Counted from the stretch's first letter, positions 42,356 through 53,508 are shown. The stretch is DNA of 64,000 nucleotides from Clostridiaceae bacterium (GCA_016295355.1 JAEDLK010000006.1:1-64000); one strand, 5' to 3'. Translations and numbers: made by a program. Notes: generated by a model from the letters alone, not told the origin.

Positions 42356-43117
42356 TTATGCTTTTGAAATTTTCATGATAAAGGAATAGGGCAACAGACG
42401 GGATAAAAGGTGATAGAACCGATAGAAAAATCGGTCGGTGCAGACGGCCTTCTTCCTTTGTGAAAGGCGCAAGGCCTTTTTGGCAATATGTTCCGGCAAC
42501 ACTCGAGGTAGGGTATCAAAGGTATGCGAGGCTCCCGGGTCTATGTGAGCGACCGGCAAAAATTCGGTGTCCATGGGGCCGGGACAGACTGCCAGCACAT
42601 TGATGCCTTGCTTGCGGCACTCAAAGCGAAGCCCCTGTGAAAAATGATAGACAAAGGCTTTGGTGGCACTGTAGACCGTCAAACGGGGATTGGGGGCAAA
42701 GGAGGCGATGGAGGCGACATTGATGATTTCGCCGCCGGCCTTCATATAGGGGAGCACAAGGCCGGTCACCGCCGTCAACGCTTCACAGTTCAAGCGAATT
42801 TGACCCACACTCTTTTCAAGCGGGACATCGGCAAAGTTACCAAGCTGACCAAAACCGGCGTTGTTGATAAGATAGGCCACCTCCGGTTCGGTGTCTTTGA
42901 GCACATCAGATAGCTGGGTTAGGTCATTTTCATTGGTTAAATCAAGAGGTAAAACAAAACAACGCTCCTCGCCGATAAGCTGTGCCAGTTTCTCCAGCCG
43001 GTCACGCCGACGGGCGATCAGCCAAAAGGATTCGATATCAGGATAACGATCGGCCAGTGCCGTGGCAAATTCCCGTCCGAGTCCGGATGAAGCACCGGTG
43101 ATGATAGCAGTTTTCAT
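42356..43117 (-). CDS. Short-chain dehydrogenase/reductase
   Basis: A 253-residue SDR: cofactor motif TGASSGLG, structural NNAG, and the catalytic YSATK with an upstream Ser (NVASIAS). ARRRDR after the second strand suggests NADP(H). The pattern resembles YqjQ/DltE-like oxidoreductases of unknown substrate. It ends 7 bases before the antiporter -35 box. ATG 43117 follows AAGGGGGG. Confidence 0.9.
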   Translation of the reverse strand: MKTAIITGASSGLGREFATALADRYPDIESFWLIARRRDRLEKLAQLIGEERCFVLPLDLTNENDLTQLSDVLKDTEPEVAYLINNAGFGQLGNFADVPLEKSVGQIRLNCEALTAVTGLVLPYMKAGGEIINVASIASFAPNPRLTVYSATKAFVYHFSQGLRFECRKQGINVLAVCPGPMDTEFLPVAHIDPGASHTFDTLPRVLPEHIAKKALRLSQRKKAVCTDRFFYRFYHLLSRLLPYSFIMKISKA

Positions 43118-43144
43118 AACGACCCCCCTTTTTTTCTTGACAGT

Positions 43145-43173
43145 ATTCTACCATAAAATGCGTGAAAAATCAA
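43145..43173 (-). promoter_or_regulatory. Promoter of the SDR gene
   Basis: On the minus strand TTGATT (43173-43168), 17 bases, TAGAAT (43150-43145). Confidence 0.7.
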
Positions 43174-43187
43174 CCGTCAAAACCCAG

Positions 43188-43216
43188 TTGCATTCCGTGC
43201 GTACTTCCTCTATAAT
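43188..43216 (+). promoter_or_regulatory. Promoter of the GNAT gene
   Basis: TTGCAT (43188-43193), 17 bases, TATAAT (43211-43216), divergent from the SDR promoter. Confidence 0.7.
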
Positions 43217-43255
43217 GGAGGAAATCTACTGTATCGGATTTCGGAGGGAAAAACA

Positions 43256-43792
43256 GTGACAATCAAGCAATGGGAAGAGGCTTACGGTATTCTGGAGGCC
43301 AGCTTTGAACCAAATGAGCTTCGGGGGAAAGAAGCGTTTTTAGCTCTTAGGGATCATCCGAACTTTCGCCTGCATACCGTTGAAAAGGAAGGACATATGG
43401 ACGGCATGATCGGCTACTGGCTATTGGATGGCTTTTGCTTTGTGGAGTATCTTGCGCTTCGCAGTGAATGTCGGGGAAAGGGGACCGGTTCGTCCTTGCT
43501 TCATCAGTTTCTTTCTTATGTGGATCAAACGGTCTTTTTGGAGGTGGATCCACCCGGAACCGATGTGTTTTCCATGCGTCGAATCCGGTTTTACGAGCGC
43601 GCAGGGTTTGTGATGAATGATTATTTTTATAAACAGCCGGCCTATTGTGCAGAGAAAAAGCCGTTGGTGATGAAGGTGATGACCTATCCGGCAGCCTTGT
43701 CACAGGAGGAATTCTACCGGATGAGGGACTGCGTCTATCATACGGTTTATGCTGACCAAATAAGGAACAATCCTTCACAATATTTTTCTTGA
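43256..43792 (+). CDS. GNAT family N-acetyltransferase
   Basis: A 178-residue GNAT protein with the acetyl-CoA pyrophosphate loop in LRSECRGKGTGSSLL (R/QxxGxG/A type) and the late FYERAGFVMND motif. The substrate is unknown. GTG 43256 has GGAGGG at 7 bases and no better ATG exists. The rplU promoter overlaps its stop codon. Confidence 0.88.
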   Translation: MTIKQWEEAYGILEASFEPNELRGKEAFLALRDHPNFRLHTVEKEGHMDGMIGYWLLDGFCFVEYLALRSECRGKGTGSSLLHQFLSYVDQTVFLEVDPPGTDVFSMRRIRFYERAGFVMNDYFYKQPAYCAEKKPLVMKVMTYPAALSQEEFYRMRDCVYHTVYADQIRNNPSQYFS

Positions 43793-43817
43793 CAAGCAAT
43801 ACGGCGTGTGATAGAAT
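43789..43817 (+). promoter_or_regulatory. Promoter of the rplU-prp-rpmA operon
   Basis: TTGACA (43789-43794), 17 bases, TAGAAT (43812-43817). The -35 box overlaps the GNAT stop codon. Confidence 0.85.
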
Positions 43818-43821
43818 AGAT

Positions 43822-43909
43822 AAGCCGCATATTGGAGGCTTTGTTAAGTCATGCCCCTTTGGGTGTGCGCCTACCCGTAGCGAGACTGAATGAAAGCAGG
43901 TGCAACCAG
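43822..43909 (+). promoter_or_regulatory. L21 leader RNA
   Basis: The untranslated region holds TATTGGAGGC, a GCCCCTTTGGGTGTGCGC hairpin region and CTACCCGTAGCGAGACTGAATGAAAGCAGG, the layout of the Firmicutes L21 leader, thought to bind L21 and control the operon. The CTACCCGTAG hairpin is clear. The assignment rests on position and pattern. Confidence 0.75.
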
Positions 43910-44215
43910 ATGTATGCAATTATTGAGACCGGTGGAAAACAGTTCCGTGTTACTGAAGGCGATGTGATTTATGTTGAGAAACTCAACGCCCAGGTTGACG
44001 AAGAGGTTGTTTTCGATAAGGTTGTTGCGATCAGCAACGGCAAGCTCAAGGTCGGCAAGCCTTATGTTAAGGATGCTGCCGTAAAGGGTGTTGTTCTCAA
44101 AAACGGCAAGGCCAAAAAGGTTACCGTTTTTACTTACAAGCCTAAAAAGAGCAGTTCTCGCAAGATGGGTCACAGACAGCCCTACACCAAGGTTGAAATC
44201 AAAGAAATCGGTTGA
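43910..44215 (+). CDS. rplU: 50S ribosomal protein L21
   Basis: A 101-residue L21: [18 protein letters not shown] at the start and the conserved [13 protein letters not shown] end. It binds 23S rRNA on the large subunit. ATG 43910 is preferred to an upstream in-frame start within the leader. Operon with prp and rpmA. Confidence 0.97.
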   Translation: MYAIIETGGKQFRVTEGDVIYVEKLNAQVDEEVVFDKVVAISNGKLKVGKPYVKDAAVKGVVLKNGKAKKVTVFTYKPKKSSSRKMGHRQPYTKVEIKEIG

Positions 44216-44221
44216 TTTTTC

Positions 44222-44539
44222 ATGACCGGTGTAACATTTTTTTCGGAGAACGGTGTTTTGACCGGCTTCTCCGTTTGCGGGCACAGCACGCAAAACAGCC
44301 GTGACACGCAAGGCAAACTGGTATGTTCTGCTGTTTCCAGTGCCGCTTATTTGACCGCCAACACGATTCTTGAGGTTATCGGGGATCCGGCGCAGGTAAC
44401 GGTTGACGAGGCAGTGATGGAACTTCACCTTAAGAACCCCGGCAAAGAAAGTCGGGCGGTGTTAGAAGGGTTCCGCCTTCATATCACAGAGCTTGCTAAG
44501 CAGTACGGCAACAGAATTCAAATTATTACGGAGGTGTAG
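44222..44539 (+). CDS. prp: Ribosomal-processing cysteine protease Prp
   Basis: A 105-residue Prp (YsxB) protease, with catalytic His21 in CGHS and Cys35 in LVCSAVSS. In Firmicutes Prp cuts the N-terminal extension off L27 before ribosome assembly, and the L27 encoded 3 bases downstream has that extension. ATG 44222 has no strong ribosome site, so translation is probably coupled to rplU. Confidence 0.95.
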   Translation: MTGVTFFSENGVLTGFSVCGHSTQNSRDTQGKLVCSAVSSAAYLTANTILEVIGDPAQVTVDEAVMELHLKNPGKESRAVLEGFRLHITELAKQYGNRIQIITEV

Positions 44540-44542
44540 GTT

Positions 44543-44827
44543 ATGTTAAACATCAACATTCAGTTGTTCGCCCATAAAAAAGGAATGGGCTCCACCAAGA
44601 ACGGCCGTGACAGTGAGTCCAAGCGTCTTGGTGTGAAGCGGGCGGACGGTCAGTTTGTTTTGGCCGGTAACATCCTCGTCCGTCAGAGAGGCACTCACAT
44701 TCATCCCGGTAACAATGTCGGTCTGGGATCGGATGATACCCTGTTCGCCCTGATTGACGGCAAGGTTCGGTTCGAGCGTGTAGGCCGCGACCGTAAACAG
44801 GTCAGCATTTACGCTGTAGAACAGTAA
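44543..44827 (+). CDS. rpmA: 50S ribosomal protein L27 with Prp-cleaved leader
   Basis: A 94-residue L27 whose tail reaches the peptidyl-transferase centre. Residues 1-9 (MLNINIQLF) precede the mature start [15 protein letters not shown], matching the Prp site after Phe. ATG 44543 follows GGAGG. Confidence 0.97.
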   Translation: MLNINIQLFAHKKGMGSTKNGRDSESKRLGVKRADGQFVLAGNILVRQRGTHIHPGNNVGLGSDDTLFALIDGKVRFERVGRDRKQVSIYAVEQ

Positions 44828-44836
44828 GTCACACAT

Positions 44837-44871
44837 GACGGCTCGGGTGGGAACGCCTGAGCCGTTTTTTA
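44837..44871 (+). terminator. Terminator after rpmA
   Basis: ACGGCTC and GAGCCGT arms (44838-44844, 44859-44865) followed by TTTTTT. Confidence 0.85.
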
Positions 44872-44894
44872 TCATAAGCCGGTTTTCGGCTTGA

Positions 44895-46575
<1,681 letters not shown>

Positions 46576-46666
46576 GATAAATGAAAAAATCCGAATGCGT
46601 ATGGTTGGGTGACGCATCGGTTGGCTTTCGTTTATCGTCTTTGAAGATAAAAAAGGCGGTGTTGTC

Positions 46667-47530
46667 GTGGAACGAATATCCATTAAGAAAACCGCACAGG
46701 ATCTGCTGTATTTTTCGGCAGGCTGTGCGGTTTATTCGGCGGCGGTGGAGATGTTTATCAGTCCGGCCGCTTTAACACCCGGTGGTATTTCGGGACTTGG
46801 TATGCTATTGGAGCTAAAAACCGGTATTCCTATCGGCTTGACGGTGTTTTTACTGAATCTGCCACTACTCTGGATTTGCTACGGAAAGTTCGGGCGAGCC
46901 TTCATCGCCAAGACGGCAGTTTGCGTGTTTCTGTTATCCCTGTTTTTAGAGCTGGCCACCTTATTGCCGCCGATTCAAACAGACCGCATTTTGGCCGGTT
47001 TATTCGGTGGGGTGATGACCGGATTCGGCATTAGTTTGGTGCTGTTGCGAGGCGGTACAACAGGCGGTGTGGATACGCTGGCGCATTTGCTGCACAGTTA
47101 TCGGCCTTCCTTAACTGTCGGGCGCATTTTTCTTTTTTGTGATGCTGTGGTAATTCTTTTAACCGCTCTTTATTTTCGGGATGTGACCAGTGCGCTGTAT
47201 TCCGCAGTGTCGCTGTATCTGTCAAGCAGACTGATTGACGCCATACTTTACGGTGGCGATAAGGGAAAGGTCATTTATATTCTTTCTTCACATCACGATC
47301 AAATCAGCCGGGCACTGCTGATTGAAATCGGCCGGGGTGTTACGGTGATTCCTGTGTGGGGGGCTTATACCGGACGTGACGGACGGATGTTGATGTGTGC
47401 TGTGCGCCGTGAAGAGGTCGCCGCTGTGCGTCAAACGGTTTATCGCATTGACGAGCACGCTTTTACCATGATTTGCGAGGCCGGGGATATTACGGGAGAG
47501 GGGTTTCAAAAAACAGGAATTGACAAATGA
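46667..47530 (+). CDS. YitT family membrane protein
   Basis: A 287-residue protein of the YitT (DUF161 plus DUF2179) family: about five membrane helices in the first 200 residues, with LTPGGISGLGMLL and VLLRGGTTGGVDTLA, and a soluble DUF2179 domain (about 215-280). The role is unknown. GTG 46667 follows AAGGCGG; the next reading frame before it is a shadow. Confidence 0.92.
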   Translation: MERISIKKTAQDLLYFSAGCAVYSAAVEMFISPAALTPGGISGLGMLLELKTGIPIGLTVFLLNLPLLWICYGKFGRAFIAKTAVCVFLLSLFLELATLLPPIQTDRILAGLFGGVMTGFGISLVLLRGGTTGGVDTLAHLLHSYRPSLTVGRIFLFCDAVVILLTALYFRDVTSALYSAVSLYLSSRLIDAILYGGDKGKVIYILSSHHDQISRALLIEIGRGVTVIPVWGAYTGRDGRMLMCAVRREEVAAVRQTVYRIDEHAFTMICEAGDITGEGFQKTGIDK

Positions 47531-47548
47531 GTGCATTTGCGGTATAAT
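47520..47548 (+). promoter_or_regulatory. Consensus promoter of the APC transporter
   Basis: TTGACA (47520-47525), 17 bases, TATAAT (47543-47548), overlapping the YitT stop codon. Confidence 0.85.
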
Positions 47549-47610
47549 GATGCAGATGTCTTGAGTCGATTGTTATTGAGTCGGCAGACAGAAACCAGGG
47601 GGGAAAGATA

Positions 47611-49020
47611 ATGGAAAATAGACTGGAAAAAAAGTATGGTCTGGTAACCGCTATTTGTGCTGTTATCGGTATCATTATCGGCTCCGGCGTGTTCTTTAAG
47701 GCGCAAGCCGTTATGCGTGCCGGCAACGGCAACATGGGCACCGCTATCGCCATCGTTGTGGTAATGGGTTTGATCATGTTTGTCTGTGCCTTTACCTTCT
47801 CGACCCTAGCAGGGGAATATGAAAAGGTAAACGGTTTGGTTGACTACGCGGAATGCACGGTTGGCCGTAAGTATGCGTATCTTGTAAACTGGTTTTCTAC
47901 GGTTGTGTATACCCCGGTTATCACCAGTGTGTTGGCTTGGGTATCGGCAAGGTATTTCTGTGTGTTAGTCGGTTGGGACGGTGAGCCGTTTGGTCCGAAA
48001 AATATGATTCTCACGGCTTTTGTGCTTATCATGGTTTATGCTATCAATGTACTTTCGCCGAAGTTCGCCGGCAAATTCCAGGTTTCCACTACCTTTATTA
48101 AATTGGTTCCCCTGCTGTTGATGGGCATTATCGGCACCATTGTCGGCTTGATTAACGGCACGACTATTCAAACCTTCACCACCGCGGCGGATACCGGTGA
48201 TGCGGCATATGTTTCCTTTTTCTCCGGCATTGCGGCGTTTGCTTTTGCTTATGAAGGTTGGATTGTGATTACTTCACTCAATGCCGAAATTAAGAATTCC
48301 AAGCGCAACCTGCCCTTGGCTTTGATTTTCGGCTGCGCCGCCGCCATCGGTATTTATGTTCTGTACTATGTCGGGATTGCCAGCGTGTTGAAACCCGACG
48401 AGATTTACTCCGCTGCCGATTTGCCGAAGTTAGCCTTTACCAGACTGTTTAACAGTCCGGTCTTCGGTTCTATCGTTTATGCCTTTATCGTGGTTTCCTG
48501 CGTGGGCACCTGCAATGCGTTGATGATGGGTTGTACCCGCGGCGTTTACAGCATGGCCGTTCGCGGTCAGGGCGTTGCACCGCAGGTGTTGTCCCAGGTT
48601 GACCCTAAGACCAATATGCCGCAAAATTCCGCTACCGTCGGTCTGGTTCTTTGCACCGCTTGGATTACACAGTTCATTCTGTGCTTCCAGGCCTTCTACA
48701 TCAATGAAAAGCCTCTTTTGCCGGCTTCCTTTGCTTGGGAATCGGACGAAGTGGTGATTCTGACCATGTATGTGACCTATATACCGATTTTTATCGCCTT
48801 TATGTTCAAGGGCAAGAATGTCAACTGGTTCAAACGCTATATTACACCGCTGTTAGCTGTGTTTGCCTGTTTGTTCATTGCTTACTCTGCTTATAAGGCC
48901 TATGCACATGACGGTCAGATTTGGAACTACCTGGCCACCTTCGCTGTCATTATGCTGATTGGTATCTTTTGTTACGGCGGCAAGTTTGATTTCGCCTTCT
49001 TCAAAAAGGAAAAGAACTGA
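47611..49020 (+). CDS. APC family amino acid permease
   Basis: A 469-residue transporter with about twelve membrane helices and the APC opening TAICAVIGIIIGSGVFFKA (the unwound helix-1 GSG motif), typical of amino acid/polyamine permeases. The FAFAYEGWIVITSLNAEIKNSKRNLPLAL segment after helix 6 is also characteristic. The substrate is not clear. ATG 47611 has GGGGGGA upstream. Codons are strongly biased, suggesting high expression. Confidence 0.92.
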   Translation: MENRLEKKYGLVTAICAVIGIIIGSGVFFKAQAVMRAGNGNMGTAIAIVVVMGLIMFVCAFTFSTLAGEYEKVNGLVDYAECTVGRKYAYLVNWFSTVVYTPVITSVLAWVSARYFCVLVGWDGEPFGPKNMILTAFVLIMVYAINVLSPKFAGKFQVSTTFIKLVPLLLMGIIGTIVGLINGTTIQTFTTAADTGDAAYVSFFSGIAAFAFAYEGWIVITSLNAEIKNSKRNLPLALIFGCAAAIGIYVLYYVGIASVLKPDEIYSAADLPKLAFTRLFNSPVFGSIVYAFIVVSCVGTCNALMMGCTRGVYSMAVRGQGVAPQVLSQVDPKTNMPQNSATVGLVLCTAWITQFILCFQAFYINEKPLLPASFAWESDEVVILTMYVTYIPIFIAFMFKGKNVNWFKRYITPLLAVFACLFIAYSAYKAYAHDGQIWNYLATFAVIMLIGIFCYGGKFDFAFFKKEKN

Positions 49021-49034
49021 TTAAAAAAGATAAC

Positions 49035-49071
49035 AAAATCCCGATTCTCCATGGAGAGTCGGGATTTTTTG
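49035..49071 (+). terminator. Terminator after the APC transporter
   Basis: AAATCCCGA and TCGGGATTT arms with an inner TCTCCATGGAGA pairing, then a T run. Confidence 0.9.
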
Positions 49072-49410
49072 TATGCGAAAGCCACTCACTTAGCCAGCGG
49101 TTCCAAAGAGGCTTTTGCCTTAGAGGTATTCTGTGGCGGAGTCGGCTCTTTTATGCAAGGGGGAGATGTCAGCGAAGCTGACTGAGGGGTTTTCCTCTCA
49201 TAAATAACAATTAACCCAAAAAACTTTCCGCCACAGGGGCGTCCCCTTTTTGCCGCTTTTCGACATTTCTCTACACTGTGGGAAAATCGCCCTTATACAG
49301 GGAAGGCTTTTGACCGTGAGACCGGTAAGCATCATTCTCCGCTTGTCGGGGCAAGGTCTTAGCCGTTGTCTCTGCCAAAGCGCTTTTGGCTTGTATCATC
49401 CAATCAGCGG
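49072..49410. repeat. Gene-less stretch with a probable dispersed intergenic repeat
   Basis: No real gene. The core at about 49156-49196 reads GCAAGGGGGAGATGTCAGCG then AAGCTGACTGAGGGGT: a GTCAGC-GAA-GCTGAC hairpin flanked by GGGGGA and GAGGGG. Elements of this shape are scattered in many gut Clostridia genomes. A flanking GTGGCGGA (49134) and TCCGCCAC (49229) pair may bound a larger element of about 105 bases. The stretch separates two convergent genes. Confidence 0.5.
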
Positions 49411-51456
49411 TTACAAATCACTTTGTTTTAATTGCCGCTCAACCTGCTGTTTTAACAGGTGATGATCCGGCTTATCCAAAGACGGGTCGTCTTGCATGAG
49501 TGTATCAGCTATTTGACCGGCTAAACGGAACAACGCCATGTCACGGCTTAAATCGGCCAAACGGAACAAGGGCAAACCGTGTTGGCGGTGGCCGATGAAA
49601 TCACCGGGGCCACGCAGTCTTAAGTCCTCGTCGGCAATGGCAAAACCATCATTGGTTCGACATAAGCACTGCAACCGATCGTTGTCTTGTTTTTTAGAAA
49701 CCAAGACGCACATGGATTCATGCGAACCACGGCCGATTCGTCCTCTTAACTGATGCAGTTGAGAGAGTCCAAACCGTTCAGCGTTTTCCACCACCAGGAT
49801 GGTGGCGTTGGGAACATCCACACCGACCTCAATCACGGTCGTGCAGACCAATAGGTCGAGCGCACCGCTTGAAAATTCTTGCATGATGCGGTCTTTTTCG
49901 GCTGATTTTAGCCGTCCGTGCAATAGACCGATGCGATAGTTATTGAACGGGCCGGTGCGTAACTGTTCGTATAATTCTTCGGAGGATAACAGACCGCCCG
50001 TTTCCTCTGACGGAGTATCGGTTTCATCCGATTCGGCACTGCCCACCAGCGGACAGACCAAATAGGCCTGCCGTCCGTCATCCAGCTGTTTGGCGATATA
50101 ACGCCACAGCCGTTCGTGATAGGCCGGTGTAACACAGTATGTTTTGACGGGCTGCCGGTTCTTCGGACGTTCGTCAAGCAGACTGATGTCCAATTCTCCG
50201 TAAATAATCATGGCCAGTGTTCGGGGAATGGGGGTGGCTGACATGACCAGACGGTGAGTGGCGGTTCCTTTGGCGGATAAGCCGGCTCGTTGAGCGACGC
50301 CGAAGCGGTGTTGTTCGTCGGTTATCACCAAGCCTAAATTGGCAAAGGTGACATCCTTGGTCAGTAAGGCATGTGTGCCGATAACCAACTGAATACGCCC
50401 GGCGGCCAAATCAGCCTTAATGGCTCTTTTTTGTGCGGCAGGGGTCGACCCGGTCAGCAAAGCGCAGGTAATGCCGGTTCCTTCAAAAAAAGAGCGAAAA
50501 GTCGCCTCATGCTGGGCGGCCAAAATTTCGGTCGGTGCCATAACGGCGGCTTGAAAGCCACTGCGAATCACACTGTCGCAAAGGGCGGCGGCCACGGCGG
50601 TTTTGCCACTGCCGACATCTCCCTGTACTAAGCGGTGCATGGGCTGACCGCTTTGTAAATCGGCCATACACTCTCTGACAACCCGTCGTTGGGCATCGGT
50701 CGGGGTAAAGGGCATGGAATCAAAAAACGCCTCGGTATGGTCGAGTGTAACAATCGGCGCTTGAATGGTTATCACACGATGGCGCAAGACCGCACAAGCC
50801 AGACGGAAGGTCAGCAATTCCTCGGTGACAAAACGGCGATGTGCCATAGCAATGTCTTTTGGTGTTTTGGGAAAGTGTAAGGCATACAAGCCGTCTTTCA
50901 GGCTGCATAATCCGTACTGCTTTTGTATTTCCTCGGGTAAGGGGTCAACCGGCAATGAGGCCCTCAGCGCTTCGGCTATGATACGGCTGATTTGATAGGA
51001 GGTAATGCCCGGCGTCAAGGGATAAACCGGCCAAATACCGGCCTGCTCCGGCCGTTTGATAATGGGAGCGGTCATGGCTCTCTCAATCAAATTGCCGGTC
51101 AATCGCCCATAAAACAGATAGGTCTGTTGCGGCTTAATGGTTTGTGCCAAATAGCGCATATTGTAAAGGGTAATAACGGCTTCACCGGAGTCGTCCTTGA
51201 CCGTAAAGCGGAAAACCGAGATGTTTTTCTTGGCAAAGTGAATTTCCTTGACGGGAGATATCACCGTGGCTTTAATGCAAACAGGTTCGTCTGATATAGG
51301 GTCGCCGATCGGGGCAAAAACGGTCATATCCAGATAGCGACGGGGGGCAAAATGCAAAAGGGCATCGACCGAAGTGATGCCCAGTTTTTTCAGCAGTTCG
51401 GCCCTTTTTTGACCGACGCCCTTGATAAATTGTATGGAATCAGAACCGTTCGCCAT
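49411..51456 (-). CDS. recG: ATP-dependent DNA helicase RecG
   Basis: A 681-residue RecG, which remodels stalled forks and Holliday junctions. An N-terminal wedge/OB domain (about 60-160; IKATVISPV...) precedes the helicase core: motif I GDVGSGKTAVA, DEQHRFG (DEAD/H box variant), and motifs VMSATPIPRTLA, GRIGRGSHES (motif VI). ATG 51456 has GGAGG at 7 bases; ATG 51459 is adjacent. It ends the ymdB-to-recG operon. Confidence 0.96.
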   Translation of the reverse strand: MANGSDSIQFIKGVGQKRAELLKKLGITSVDALLHFAPRRYLDMTVFAPIGDPISDEPVCIKATVISPVKEIHFAKKNISVFRFTVKDDSGEAVITLYNMRYLAQTIKPQQTYLFYGRLTGNLIERAMTAPIIKRPEQAGIWPVYPLTPGITSYQISRIIAEALRASLPVDPLPEEIQKQYGLCSLKDGLYALHFPKTPKDIAMAHRRFVTEELLTFRLACAVLRHRVITIQAPIVTLDHTEAFFDSMPFTPTDAQRRVVRECMADLQSGQPMHRLVQGDVGSGKTAVAAALCDSVIRSGFQAAVMAPTEILAAQHEATFRSFFEGTGITCALLTGSTPAAQKRAIKADLAAGRIQLVIGTHALLTKDVTFANLGLVITDEQHRFGVAQRAGLSAKGTATHRLVMSATPIPRTLAMIIYGELDISLLDERPKNRQPVKTYCVTPAYHERLWRYIAKQLDDGRQAYLVCPLVGSAESDETDTPSEETGGLLSSEELYEQLRTGPFNNYRIGLLHGRLKSAEKDRIMQEFSSGALDLLVCTTVIEVGVDVPNATILVVENAERFGLSQLHQLRGRIGRGSHESMCVLVSKKQDNDRLQCLCRTNDGFAIADEDLRLRGPGDFIGHRQHGLPLFRLADLSRDMALFRLAGQIADTLMQDDPSLDKPDHHLLKQQVERQLKQSDL

Positions 51457-51471
51457 CATGGTTCCTCCGTT

Positions 51472-53145
51472 TTATTCCACAGACAGAATATAATAGTAAA
51501 TAGGTTGACCGCCGTTGATCAGGGTGATTTCCAGCTTGTCACCATACAGCTTGTTTAACTGTTCTTCTATATCGGCGGCGGCATTGTCCGATATATCCGA
51601 CCCGTACATAACGGTTAAGAACTGGCTATCCTTTTTGATCATGCTGCGTACCAACTTGGTCAAGCAACGATCCATGTCGGTTTCGGTAAAGGTGATCTTG
51701 CCGTTAACCATGGCCAACAGTTGACCTTTTTGAATGGTCTGACCGTCGAAGTCAGAGTCACGAGCCGCAAAGGTGATTTGACCGGTGGTGATGCGCTCAC
51801 AGGCATCGCGCATGGCGATGGTGTTGGTGTCGGCATCGGCATCGGGGTCAAATACCAACATGGAGGAAACGCCCTGCGGAATGCTGCGGGTATGAATGAC
51901 CACCACTTTGCGGGTAGACAACGGAACGGTCTGCTCGGCCGCCATAATAATGTTTTTGTTGTTGGGCAACACGAAAACGGTTTCCGCCGGGGTGGACTCC
52001 ACAGCACGCAGAATGTCGTCGGTGCTGGGGTTCATGGTTTGGCCGCCGCTGACAATGGTGTCAACGCCCAGCTCGGTAAACAAATCGGCTAGGCCGTCGC
52101 CGGCGCTGACCGCAACAAAACCGTACGGCTTTGTGATGGCAACCGGGGTGATGGCCTCGGTGCGCTCGCTGTTCATGGCCGGTTTTTTGGACGAATTTTC
52201 AGCATCGTGTTTGGCTCTTTCGTGCTGGTCACGCATATTTTCAATCTTCAAATGAACCATTTGTCCGTAGGAAATGGCCTCTTCCAAAGCCTTGCCCGGA
52301 TGGTCGGTGTGCACATGAACCTTGATAATTTCTTCATCGTCCACAACCACCACGCAGTCACCGATGCTCTCTAAATAGTGACGCAGATCAGCCGGCTCTT
52401 TTTCGCAGTCAGCCGCTCGATTCACAATGAATTCAGTGCAGTAAGTAAAGGTAATGTCGGTTTCAAATTCACCGGCGGCATTCCGGGAGATGTCCTCAAC
52501 AACCTTTTCGGCCGGGGCGGACTCACTTTGAATGATGATACCGTCCTTCAAAACCGATAGCATACCCTCTAAAATAATCACAAAGCCCTGACCACCGGCA
52601 TCCACAACACCGGCTTTTTTCAGGACAGGCAACAATTCCGGTGTTTCGGCCAAAGCCTCACGGGCACCCAAAAGAGCCTCTTCAAAAACATTCAAAGCGT
52701 CTTTTCCGGCCTTTTGAGCGGCCACGGCTTTTTCGGAAGCCACACGGGCAACCGTTAAAATGGTTCCTTCGGTCGGCTTCATAACAGCTTTGTAGGCGGC
52801 CTCAACGCCCAAGGTAAGAGCGTTGGCGATTCCTTTGGCGTCCATTTGGGTTTGATCCTTAAGACCGTTTGCGAAGCCACGGAACAAAAGGGATGTGATA
52901 ACGCCGGAGTTCCCTCTGGCACCACGCAACAAAGCGGCAGCGGTTACAGAGGCTATTTTAGAAACGCTTTCGTCTTGCAGATTAACAAGCTCTCTCGCGG
53001 CATTACCAAGCGTCATGGACATATTGGTACCGGTATCACCGTCGGGTACCGGGAAAACATTCAAGTCATCGACTCGCTTTTTTTGATTGGATAAATGATT
53101 TGCAGCAGAAATCATGGCATCGCGCAGTGCATTTCCGTTGAACAA
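51472..53145 (-). CDS. DAK2 fatty-acid/dihydroxyacetone kinase-like protein (YloV/FakA)
   Basis: A 557-residue YloV/FakA-like protein. The N-terminal DAK2 kinase domain (about 1-200) has LNVFPVPDGDTGTNMS with the metal-binding aspartates and RGARGNSGVI, and the C-terminal half (about 300-557) is the FakA DegV-interacting region. FakA phosphorylates fatty acids bound by FakB for lipid synthesis. TTG 53145 has GAGG at 8 bases and the typical MFNGNALRDA opening; GTG 53154 overlaps the ribosome site. No fakB is adjacent. Confidence 0.92.
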   Translation of the reverse strand: MFNGNALRDAMISAANHLSNQKKRVDDLNVFPVPDGDTGTNMSMTLGNAARELVNLQDESVSKIASVTAAALLRGARGNSGVITSLLFRGFANGLKDQTQMDAKGIANALTLGVEAAYKAVMKPTEGTILTVARVASEKAVAAQKAGKDALNVFEEALLGAREALAETPELLPVLKKAGVVDAGGQGFVIILEGMLSVLKDGIIIQSESAPAEKVVEDISRNAAGEFETDITFTYCTEFIVNRAADCEKEPADLRHYLESIGDCVVVVDDEEIIKVHVHTDHPGKALEEAISYGQMVHLKIENMRDQHERAKHDAENSSKKPAMNSERTEAITPVAITKPYGFVAVSAGDGLADLFTELGVDTIVSGGQTMNPSTDDILRAVESTPAETVFVLPNNKNIIMAAEQTVPLSTRKVVVIHTRSIPQGVSSMLVFDPDADADTNTIAMRDACERITTGQITFAARDSDFDGQTIQKGQLLAMVNGKITFTETDMDRCLTKLVRSMIKKDSQFLTVMYGSDISDNAAADIEEQLNKLYGDKLEITLINGGQPIYYYILSVE

Positions 53146-53157
53146 AGTGAACACCTC

Positions 53158-53508
53158 TTACTCTTTGATACCGTCAACCTTGACAGTTACCTTTTTGACT
53201 TCGATACCGGTCAAATCCTTCACGGTATATTTAACCTTATGCACAATGCTCTGAGCGATCGCATTGATATTCATACCATAAACAACCATAATGTGCAATT
53301 CTACATCAAAATGCTCCATACTGCCGGATACAACAATGCCTTGATCCAATAAATCTTTCTTGGAAAAGAAACGAAACAAACGCTGTTTGTTGCTACCGGG
53401 CACCATGCCGGCAACGCCGAAACAGGATGTGACGGCATGACCGATTAATTTCGCCAGATACTCATTAGACAGGGTGATGGTACCGTTAACGGTTTTGTAA
53501 GAAATCAT
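53158..53508 (-). CDS. Asp23/Gls24 family protein (YloU)
   Basis: A 116-residue Asp23/Gls24 family protein with ITLSNEYLAKLIGHAVTSCFGVAGM and VVYGMNINAIAQSIVHKVKYTVKDLTGIEV. In Staphylococcus Asp23 coats the membrane under envelope stress, and yloU-yloV-recG order is conserved in Firmicutes. ATG 53508 follows AAGGAGG, which overlaps the end of the lipoprotein gene. Confidence 0.94.
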   Translation of the reverse strand: MISYKTVNGTITLSNEYLAKLIGHAVTSCFGVAGMVPGSNKQRLFRFFSKKDLLDQGIVVSGSMEHFDVELHIMVVYGMNINAIAQSIVHKVKYTVKDLTGIEVKKVTVKVDGIKE

